64,000 nt of DNA, taken from NCBI GenBank assembly GCA_963814095.1, contig CAWFBT010000014.1:1-64000 (forward strand), given 5' to 3'. Under the pieces are notes generated by a model. That model saw only the letters and a list, made by a program, of their open reading frames with translations. It did not search any database and was not told the DNA's origin. The stretch is from JACVRW01 sp963814095 (GTDB lineage: Bacteria; Actinomycetota; Thermoleophilia; Solirubrobacterales; Thermoleophilaceae). Shown in pieces: positions 45,026 through 52,281 of the stretch. The stretch's first letter is position 1; each line of letters opens with the position of its first letter. The position numbers and the translations under genes are program-made.

Positions 45026-46024
45026 ATGAAGAAGCTGATCAACGCGCCGGACGCGGTCCTGCAGGACTCGCTCCGGGGGGTGGAGGCGGCGCATGGCGAC
45101 CGGCTCCGCATCAACTACGACCCGCCCTACGTGGTCCGGGCCGACGCTCCCGTCCAGGGAAAGGTCGGCCTGGTGTCGGGCGGTGGCTCGGGTCACGAGC
45201 CGATGCACGGTGGATTCGTGGGCCGCGGGATGCTGGACGCGGCCTGCCCGGGCGAGGTGTTCACCTCGCCCACGCCGGACCAGATGCAGGCTGCGACCGA
45301 GGCCGTCGACGGCGGCGCGGGCGTCGTGCACATCGTCAAGAACTACACCGGCGACGTCATGAACTTCGACATGGCGGCGGAGCTCGCCAAGGGCGAAGGG
45401 ACCGAGGTCGAGTCGGTGCTGACGAACGACGACGTAGCGGTCGAAGACTCGCTGTACACGGCTGGTCGACGGGGGGTGGGGGTCACCGTCCTCGTCGAGA
45501 AGATCTGCGGAGGAGCGGCCGAGGACGGCCGCTCCCTCGCGGAGGTGGCCGAGCTGGGACGGCGCGTCAATTCGAACGGCCGCTCGATGGGCATGGCGCT
45601 CACGCCCTGCATCACGCCGGGCTCGGGTGAGCCGAGCTTCGAGCTGGCCGACAACGAGGTCGAGATCGGTATCGGCATCCACGGGGAGCCGGGGCGTTTC
45701 CGAGAGGAGATCGGCCCGGCGTCGCAGATCGCGGAGCGGCTCGTGACGCCGATCGTCGAGGACCTGCCGTTCTCGTCCGGTGACCGCGTGCTCGCCTTCG
45801 TCAACGGCATGGGCGGCACCCCGCTGATCGAGCTGTACGTGATGTACGCCGAGGTGGCGAAGCTCCTCGAAGGCCACGGCCTTCAGATCGAGCGGAACCT
45901 GGTCGGCAACTACATCACCTCGCTCGAGATGCAGGGCTGTTCGATCACGCTCGTGAAGCTCGACGACGAGATGGTCCGGTACTGGGACGCACCGGTGGAC
46001 ACACCGGCCCTGCGCTGGGGCTGA
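45026..46024 (+). CDS. dhaK: Dihydroxyacetone kinase subunit DhaK
   Basis: 332 residues. SGGGSGHEPMHGGFVG, NYTGDVMNF and the substrate His in IGIGIHGEPGRF, where dihydroxyacetone is bound as a hemiaminal. Works with DhaL and phospho-DhaM to make DHAP. RBS GGGAGG is 5 nt before the ATG. Confidence 0.95.
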   Translation: MKKLINAPDAVLQDSLRGVEAAHGDRLRINYDPPYVVRADAPVQGKVGLVSGGGSGHEPMHGGFVGRGMLDAACPGEVFTSPTPDQMQAATEAVDGGAGVVHIVKNYTGDVMNFDMAAELAKGEGTEVESVLTNDDVAVEDSLYTAGRRGVGVTVLVEKICGGAAEDGRSLAEVAELGRRVNSNGRSMGMALTPCITPGSGEPSFELADNEVEIGIGIHGEPGRFREEIGPASQIAERLVTPIVEDLPFSSGDRVLAFVNGMGGTPLIELYVMYAEVAKLLEGHGLQIERNLVGNYITSLEMQGCSITLVKLDDEMVRYWDAPVDTPALRWG

Positions 46025-46062
46025 TCGAACTGCCGGTCACGCGCGACACCGTCCTGGATTGG

Positions 46063-46656
46063 ATGCGCCGCTTCGCCGGCGAGATGGAGGAGCACCGTCA
46101 GGAGCTCGTCCGCCTCGACACGGCGATCGGCGACGGAGACCACGGAACGAACATGGACCGTGGGATGCGCAAGGCGATCGAGAAGCTCGACGCCTCCGAG
46201 CAGGACGACCCGGGCGCCGTGCTCAAGACCGTCGCGATGGCGCTGATCTCCAGCGTCGGCGGCGCCGCGGGACCGCTCTACGGGACGCTCTTCCTGCAGA
46301 TGGGCGGGGCAATGGCCGGCCAGGAGGAGGTTGACCTGGCCGGCTACGTCGCCGCCTGGGAGAAGGGTCTCGAGGGGGTCAAGGCGCGTGGCAAGGCGGA
46401 GCCGGGCGACAAGACGATGGTCGACGTGCTCACGCCGGCTCTGGCGGCAATGGAGCAGGCCGCCGACCTCGACGCCGCCCTGACGGCGGCCGTCGAGGCG
46501 GCTGAGACCGGAGTGAAGGACACGATTCCGCTGGTCGCGCGCAAGGGCCGCGCGAGCTATCTGGGGGAGCGCAGCAAGGATCACCAGGATCCGGGCGCCA
46601 CCTCGACCTACTACCTGTTTCGCTGCGCCGCAGAGGCGCTCGGCGGCGCAGGCTGA
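46063..46656 (+). CDS. dhaL: Dihydroxyacetone kinase ADP-binding subunit DhaL
   Basis: 197 residues. LDTAIGDGDHGTNMDRG (Mg-binding Asp), SSVGGAAGPLYGTLF, PGDKTMVDVL and GRASYLGERSKDHQDPGATST. ADP on DhaL is rephosphorylated by DhaM. Coding similarity seems to extend about 12 codons upstream of ATG 46063 (TRDTVLDWMRRF), but no ATG/GTG/TTG lies in that stretch. The real start may be a rarer codon such as CTG 46030. Confidence 0.93.
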   Translation: MRRFAGEMEEHRQELVRLDTAIGDGDHGTNMDRGMRKAIEKLDASEQDDPGAVLKTVAMALISSVGGAAGPLYGTLFLQMGGAMAGQEEVDLAGYVAAWEKGLEGVKARGKAEPGDKTMVDVLTPALAAMEQAADLDAALTAAVEAAETGVKDTIPLVARKGRASYLGERSKDHQDPGATSTYYLFRCAAEALGGAG

Positions 46657-46667
46657 AAGGAGCATCT

Positions 46668-48167
46668 ATGGCGCAGTACGCGGCAGCGCTTGATCAGGGC
46701 ACCACGAGCACCCGCTGCATGATCTTCGATCACGGCGGGAACGTGGCCGCGGTCGAGCAGCTCGAGCATGAGCAGATCTATCCGAAGCCGGGCTGGGTCG
46801 AGCACGACCCCAATGAGATCTGGCAGCGCACCCGTCAGGTGATGGACGGCGCGCTCGGGAAGGTAGGCGGGAACGCCGATGACATCGCGGCGCTCGGGGT
46901 CACGAACCAGCGCGAGACGACTGTCGTGTGGGACCGCAACACGGGCGAGCCCGTGTACAACGCGATCGTCTGGCAGGACACGCGGACCGACAAGATCTGC
47001 GACGAGCTGTCGGCCGACGAGGGGCAGGACCGCTTCCGCCTGAAGACCGGCCTGCCGATCGCCACCTACTTCTCGGGGCCGAAGATCCGCTGGATCCTCG
47101 AGAACGTGGACGGCGCGCGCGACCGGGCCGATGCCGGCGACCTCATATTCGGCAACACCGACACCTGGAGCATCTGGAACCTCACCGGCGGCACGGACGG
47201 CGGCCTGCACGTGACCGACCCGAGCAACGCCAGCCGGACGATGCTGATGAACCTCGAGACGCTCGACTGGGACGACGCGCTGCTCGACGCCATCGGAGTC
47301 CCGCGCTCGATGCTGCCGGAGATCCGGCCCTCGAGCGGTGAGTACGGCGAGATCAAGGGGGGCGCCTTCGCGGGCGTCCAGGTGGCCGGCGACCTAGGCG
47401 ACCAGCAGGCCGCCACCTTCGGCCAGACCTGCTTCTCGGTCGGCGAGGCGAAGAACACCTACGGCACGGGCAACTTCCTGCTGCTCAACACGGGCACGGA
47501 GGCGGTCCAGTCGAAGAACGGGCTGATCACGACGGTGGGCTACAAGATCGGCGACGACGACGCGGTCTACTGCCTCGAGGGCTCGATCGCGATCACCGGG
47601 GCGCTCGTGCAGTGGCTGCGCGACAACCTGAAGATCATCCGCTCGTCGAGCGAGGTCGAGGATCTGGCGAAGAGCGTCGAGGACAACGGCGGCGCGTACA
47701 TCGTGCCCGCGTTCTCGGGGCTGTTCGCCCCGTACTGGAAGTCGGACGCGCGCGGCGTGATTGCCGGCCTGACCCGCTACGTCAACGGCGGTCACCTCGC
47801 GCGCGCGGCGCTCGAGGCCACGGCCTTCCAGAGCCGCGAGGTGGCGGACGCGATGAACGCGGACTCGGGCGTCGAGCTCGAGTCGCTGAAGGTCGACGGC
47901 GGCATGGTCGTCAACGAGACGCTCATGCAGTTCCAGGCCGACATCCTCGGCGTGCCGGTGATCCGGCCGAAGGTCGCGGAGACGACCTCGCTCGGCGCCG
48001 CCTACGCGGCCGGCCTCGCGACCGGCTTCTGGAGCGACCAGGAGAGCCTCCGCGAGAACTGGGTCGAGGACAAGCGCTGGGAGCCGCAGATGGACGCGGC
48101 CGCGCGCGACGAGGCCTACCGCTTCTGGAAGAAGGCCGTCGAGCGGACGTTCGACTGGGAAGAGTAG
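46668..48167 (+). CDS. glpK: Glycerol kinase (copy 2)
   Basis: 499 residues. YAAALDQGTTSTRCMIFD, GVTNQRETTVVWDRNTGEPVYNAIVWQDTRTD, YGTGNFLLLNTG, KVDGGMVVNETLMQFQADILGVPVIRP. Differs from copy 1 by an insert at NLTGGTDGGLHVTDPSNAS, where copy 1 has KLTGRHVTDVTNAS. RBS AAGGAG is 5 nt before the ATG. Followed by a strong hairpin before glpA. Confidence 0.95.
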   Translation: MAQYAAALDQGTTSTRCMIFDHGGNVAAVEQLEHEQIYPKPGWVEHDPNEIWQRTRQVMDGALGKVGGNADDIAALGVTNQRETTVVWDRNTGEPVYNAIVWQDTRTDKICDELSADEGQDRFRLKTGLPIATYFSGPKIRWILENVDGARDRADAGDLIFGNTDTWSIWNLTGGTDGGLHVTDPSNASRTMLMNLETLDWDDALLDAIGVPRSMLPEIRPSSGEYGEIKGGAFAGVQVAGDLGDQQAATFGQTCFSVGEAKNTYGTGNFLLLNTGTEAVQSKNGLITTVGYKIGDDDAVYCLEGSIAITGALVQWLRDNLKIIRSSSEVEDLAKSVEDNGGAYIVPAFSGLFAPYWKSDARGVIAGLTRYVNGGHLARAALEATAFQSREVADAMNADSGVELESLKVDGGMVVNETLMQFQADILGVPVIRPKVAETTSLGAAYAAGLATGFWSDQESLRENWVEDKRWEPQMDAAARDEAYRFWKKAVERTFDWEE

Positions 48168-48174
48168 AAACGGC

Positions 48175-48206
48175 GGGCGGGCCAGGCCGGCAGGCCTGGC
48201 CCGCCC
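48175..48206 (+). terminator. 14-bp perfect hairpin between glpK and glpA
   Basis: GGGCGGGCCAGGCC (48175-48188), loop GGCA, then its exact complement (48193-48206), 8 bp after the glpK stop. No U-tract. A TAGGCT hexamer starts 3 bp later and precedes the glpA GTG by 8 nt, so this looks like a transcription boundary inside the locus. Confidence 0.6.
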
Positions 48207-48208
48207 AG

Positions 48209-48214
48209 TAGGCT
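48209..48214 (+). promoter_or_regulatory. -10-like hexamer for glpA
   Basis: TAGGCT, 8 nt before GTG 48223. Same hexamer and near-same spacing as at the MaoC gene (12822-12827), supporting a separate leaderless glpABC transcript. No -35 is visible because the hairpin occupies that space. Confidence 0.4.
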
Positions 48215-48222
48215 CCAAGACA

Positions 48223-49782
48223 GTGGCTGCGCTCGATACGGATGTGCTCGTGATCGGCGGTGGGGCGACAGGTGCGGGAGTCGCCTGGGACGCCGCGCTG
48301 CGCGGCCTGCGGGTGGTGCTCGCCGACCGGCTCGACCTGGCCGAGGGGACGAGCGGGCGCTTCCACGGGCTGCTGCACTCGGGCGGCCGCTACGTGGTCA
48401 AGGACCCGAAGGCGGCCGAGGAGTGCATCGTCGAGAACCGCGTGCTGCGCCGCATCGTCCCCGACTGCATCGAGGACACGGGCGGCATGTTCGTCACGAC
48501 CCCATGGGACGACCCCGAGTACGCCGGCCGCTTTGCCGAGGGCTGTCGCGCCACCGACGTTGACTGTGAGGAGATCGAGCCGCGGGCAGCGCTCGAGTCG
48601 GAGCCGCGCCTGCACCCGCGGATCACGCGCGCATTCAAGGTCCCGGATGCCGCGATCGATGCCTGGAAGACGGTCTGGGCGCTCGCGCGCGGTGCCAAGC
48701 AGCGCGGGGAGGCGCAGATCCTGCCCTACCACGCGGCCGTGGCGATCCAGCGCGACGGCGACGAGGTCACCGGCGCGCTGCTGCGCGACGTGCGCAGCGG
48801 CGACGAGGTCGAGGTGCATGCGCGCATGACGGTCAACGCGTCCGGCGCCTGGGCCGGCGATATCGCCGATCTGGCCGGCATCGAGGGCGTCCGCATCCAT
48901 CCGGGCCGCGGAATCATGATCGCCATGAATCACCGCCTGGTGAACACGGTTATCAACCGCTGCCAGATGCCCACGGACGGCGACATCCTTGTCCCGATCC
49001 GCACCGTCTGCGTGATCGGCACGACCGACGTCGAGACGCCCGATCCGGACGATCAGACCGTCGCCCAGGAAGAGGTCGACGCGATGCTCGCCGACGGCGA
49101 GAAGCTCGTGCCGGGCTTTCGCGCGGCGCGCGCCCTGCGGGTGTGGACGGGCGTGCGGCCGCTCTTCCAGGACACGAAGGGGGACGTGGCCTCGACCCGC
49201 GACGTCACGCGCGCGCACACGCTGCTCGACCACTCCGAGCGCGACGGCGTCGGCCGCTTCGTGACGATCACGGGCGGGAAGTTCACGACCTTCCGGCTGA
49301 TGGCCGAGGAGACGGTCGATGCGGTCTGCCGCCAGCTGGGCGAGGAGCGGCCCTGCCTCACCGCCACGACGCCGCTGCCCGGCTCCGAGAAGGGCGCGGA
49401 GTACGAGCTGTCCGAGCGGCTCGAGCGGCGCGAGGAGACGTTGCTCTCCGATCAGCTCGTCTGCGAGTGCGAGCTCGTCCCGCGCAGCAGGCTCGAGCAG
49501 TCGATGGCCCGGCGCGGCACCGCGAACCTCAACGACATCCGCCGCGTCCTGCGGCTCGGGATGGGTCCGTGCCAGGGCGGCTTCTGCACCTACAGGGCGG
49601 CGGGGATACTGCACCACCTCGACGGCATGACGACCGACGACGCCAACGGCGCGCTGGTCGGTTTCCTCGAGGAGCGCTGGAAGGGGTCATGGCCGATCCT
49701 GTACGGCGATCAGCTGCGCCAGGCGCGGCTCGACGACTGGCTCTACCAGGGCGTGTTCGACGTGGCCCACCTTCCGCGATGA
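48223..49782 (+). CDS. glpA: Anaerobic-type glycerol-3-phosphate dehydrogenase subunit A
   Basis: 519 residues. FAD-binding VLVIGGGATGAGVAWDAALRGL, EGTSGRFHGLLHSGGRYVV, VNASGAWAGDIA, and a C-terminal BFD-like iron-sulfur domain (VCECELV, LGMGPCQGGFC). Oxidises glycerol 3-phosphate to DHAP, passing electrons through GlpB/GlpC to quinone. ATGA overlap with glpB. Confidence 0.94.
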   Translation: MAALDTDVLVIGGGATGAGVAWDAALRGLRVVLADRLDLAEGTSGRFHGLLHSGGRYVVKDPKAAEECIVENRVLRRIVPDCIEDTGGMFVTTPWDDPEYAGRFAEGCRATDVDCEEIEPRAALESEPRLHPRITRAFKVPDAAIDAWKTVWALARGAKQRGEAQILPYHAAVAIQRDGDEVTGALLRDVRSGDEVEVHARMTVNASGAWAGDIADLAGIEGVRIHPGRGIMIAMNHRLVNTVINRCQMPTDGDILVPIRTVCVIGTTDVETPDPDDQTVAQEEVDAMLADGEKLVPGFRAARALRVWTGVRPLFQDTKGDVASTRDVTRAHTLLDHSERDGVGRFVTITGGKFTTFRLMAEETVDAVCRQLGEERPCLTATTPLPGSEKGAEYELSERLERREETLLSDQLVCECELVPRSRLEQSMARRGTANLNDIRRVLRLGMGPCQGGFCTYRAAGILHHLDGMTTDDANGALVGFLEERWKGSWPILYGDQLRQARLDDWLYQGVFDVAHLPR

Positions 49783-51041
49783 GCGACTTCCGCTACGACG
49801 TCGCCGTCGTGGGGGCCGGCGTCGCCGGGCTGTGTGCGGCGGTTCGGCTGGCCGAGGGTGGCGCGAGCGTCTGCGTGCTTGCGCATGGCGTCGGCTCGAC
49901 CCATCTGGCGCCGGGCGTCGTCGACGTTCTGGGCTATGCCCCCGAGCGCGTCGATGAGCCGGCACAGGCCCTGCCGGCGTTCGTCGAGGCGCATCCCGAC
50001 CATCCCTACGCCCTTTTGGGCGTCGACGCGATCGCCCCGGCGCTCGATTGGTTCAGCGACCACATCGCGAACGGCCCGCAGAAGGGCTACAGCTACGCCG
50101 GCGGGCTCGAGCGCAACATCCTGCTGCCCACCGCGCTGGGCGTGGCGCGGCCGTCCGCGCTCGTGCCGGAGACGATGGCGCGCGGGGCGCTCGACGGCGG
50201 CGCGCCGATCTGCATCGTGCAGGTGCCGCGGCTGCGCGACCTGCACGCGTCGCTGTGCGCGGCCAACCTGAGCAAGCTCGGGATCGAGGCGCGCGCGGTC
50301 GAGCTCGACATCGGCGAGGGGCGCGCCGAGGTGAACGCGCTGGGGCTCGCGCGCCAGCTCGACGACCCGGCGTTCAGGAACGCAGTGGCCGGCGGCCTCG
50401 GGCCGCTCCTACGCGAGGGAGAGCGGGTCGGGGTCCCCGCGATTCTGGGGCTGCGCGATCCGCACGGCGCCTGGTCCGACCTCGAGCAGCGCCTCGGCCA
50501 CGAGCTCTTCGAGATACCCACGCTGCCGCCCTCGGTGCCCGGCATGCGCGTGTTCGACGCGCTCAAGGCCGCGCTGCGGGTCGCCGGTGGCCGGCTCGTG
50601 CTCGGCGCCAAGGTCATCGGCGCGGAGCGCGACGGCGCACGCGTCACGACCCTGCACACCCACGCGGGCGGCCGCGACACGGTCTACGGGGCCGAGCACG
50701 TCGTGCTCGCGAGTGGCGGCTTCGCCTCCGGCGGCATCGCGCTCGACTCGGACTGGCAGACGCACGAGGGGGCGCTCGGGCTGCCGCTGCGCGGGGTCCC
50801 GGGCCCCGGCGAGCCGCGCTTCCGTCCGGACTACTTCGGCGAGCAGCCGCTTGCGAAGGCGGGGGTGGCCGTGGACGCGGAGCAACGCGCCGAGGCGACC
50901 GACAACGTGCTCGTGGCGGGCGCCGCACTCCCCGGCGCCGAGCCCTGGCGCGAGGGCTCCGGGGAGGGCATCGCGATCACGAGCGGCCACCGGGCGGCCG
51001 GGCTCGTGCTGGCAGAGGCGGGACAGGCGGCAGCGGCGTGA
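49779..51041 (+). CDS. glpB: Anaerobic glycerol-3-phosphate dehydrogenase subunit B
   Basis: 420 residues. N-terminal DVAVVGAGVAGLCAAVRLAEGGASVCVL (FAD/FMN fold), GSTHLAPGVVDVLGY, and C-terminal TDNVLVAGAALPGAEPWREGSGEGIAITSGH. Matches GlpB in length and ends. ATG overlaps the glpA stop and its stop overlaps the glpC GTG. Confidence 0.9.
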   Translation: MSDFRYDVAVVGAGVAGLCAAVRLAEGGASVCVLAHGVGSTHLAPGVVDVLGYAPERVDEPAQALPAFVEAHPDHPYALLGVDAIAPALDWFSDHIANGPQKGYSYAGGLERNILLPTALGVARPSALVPETMARGALDGGAPICIVQVPRLRDLHASLCAANLSKLGIEARAVELDIGEGRAEVNALGLARQLDDPAFRNAVAGGLGPLLREGERVGVPAILGLRDPHGAWSDLEQRLGHELFEIPTLPPSVPGMRVFDALKAALRVAGGRLVLGAKVIGAERDGARVTTLHTHAGGRDTVYGAEHVVLASGGFASGGIALDSDWQTHEGALGLPLRGVPGPGEPRFRPDYFGEQPLAKAGVAVDAEQRAEATDNVLVAGAALPGAEPWREGSGEGIAITSGHRAAGLVLAEAGQAAAA

Positions 51042-52273
51042 CCGACCTCGTCGACCGCCTGCTGGACGAGGGATCGCTGCGCGACTCGCTCGACCACTGC
51101 GTCAAGTGCACGATCTGCGAGACCGCGTGCCCGGTTTCGAACGTGACTGCGCTCTTCCCCGGGCCGAAGTACGCGGGCCCGCAGGCGGAGCGCTTCCGCG
51201 TGCACGACGAGGCCCCGGCGGAGTGGTCGGTCGACTACTGCTCTGGCTGCGGGATCTGCACTCAGGTCTGCCCGCAGGGCGTGAAGATCGCGCAGATCAA
51301 CTCCCAGGCCCGGGCCAAGGTCAAAGCCGACAAGGGCATCAAGCTGCGCGACCGGCTGATCGGCCGGCCCACCTTGATCGGGCGACTCGGGCTGCCGGCC
51401 GCGCCCCTCGCGAACGCGTCGCTGCGCCTCAAGCCGTTGCGAGTGTTGATCGAGAAGGTGTTCGGCATTCACCGCGACGCCGCGCTTCCGGGGTTCGCGC
51501 GGCACCGCTTCAGCTCCTGGGCGAAGCGCCACCAGAGCCCGCCGGCGTCGCGCAAGGCCGTGTACTTCCATGGCTGCGGGACCCAGTACTACGAGCCCGA
51601 CGCCGGCCGCATGACTGTCGCCCTGCTCGAGCACAACGGCTTCCAGGTCGAGGTGCCGAAGCAGGACTGCTGCGGCCTGCCGCTGCAGTCGAACGGCCTC
51701 TTCGACGACGCCCGCAAGTACGTGCTGCGGCTCGCACGCGCGCTCGCGCCGCACGTCCGCGACGGCGGGATCATCGTCGGCAACGCCACCAGCTGCACGC
51801 TGATGCTGAAGCGCGAGGCGCGCGAGATCCTCGGGCTCGAGGACGATCCAGACCTGAAGCTCGTGAGCGAGCGGACCTACGACATCTGTGAGCTGCTGCT
51901 CGAGCTGCACCACGACGGCCAGCTGAAGACGGACTTCAGCCCCGTGAACGAGGTCGTCGCTTACCACGCCCCCTGCCAGCAGCAGGGCCACTTCATGGGC
52001 AAGCCGGCGGTTGAGCTGCTGTCGCTCGTGCCGGGGCTCGAGCTGCGCGAGATGGACGCGCGCTGCTGCGGGATCGCCGGCACCTACGGCATCAAGGTCG
52101 AGAAGTACGACATCGCGATGAAGGTCGGCGCCGACCTGTTCGGCCAGATCGGCGACTCCGGCGCCGGCCTCGTGGCCTGCGACAGCGAGACCTGCCGCTG
52201 GCAGATCGAGCACGCCACGGGCCGGCACTCGGTGCACCCGCTGGACCTGCTCCACCGCGCCTACGGGCTCTAG
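51038..52273 (+). CDS. glpC: Anaerobic glycerol-3-phosphate dehydrogenase subunit C
   Basis: 411 residues. Two 4Fe-4S clusters: CVKCTICETACPV and CSGCGICTQVCPQG. Two CCG domains: FHGCGTQYYEP...QDCCGLPLQ and HAPCQQQGHF...RCCGIAGTYG. Membrane-associated electron conduit to menaquinone. GTG 51038 overlaps the glpB stop; 8 bp precede the DhaM fusion. Confidence 0.94.
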   Translation: MTDLVDRLLDEGSLRDSLDHCVKCTICETACPVSNVTALFPGPKYAGPQAERFRVHDEAPAEWSVDYCSGCGICTQVCPQGVKIAQINSQARAKVKADKGIKLRDRLIGRPTLIGRLGLPAAPLANASLRLKPLRVLIEKVFGIHRDAALPGFARHRFSSWAKRHQSPPASRKAVYFHGCGTQYYEPDAGRMTVALLEHNGFQVEVPKQDCCGLPLQSNGLFDDARKYVLRLARALAPHVRDGGIIVGNATSCTLMLKREAREILGLEDDPDLKLVSERTYDICELLLELHHDGQLKTDFSPVNEVVAYHAPCQQQGHFMGKPAVELLSLVPGLELREMDARCCGIAGTYGIKVEKYDIAMKVGADLFGQIGDSGAGLVACDSETCRWQIEHATGRHSVHPLDLLHRAYGL

Positions 52274-52281
52274 CTGTCCGA

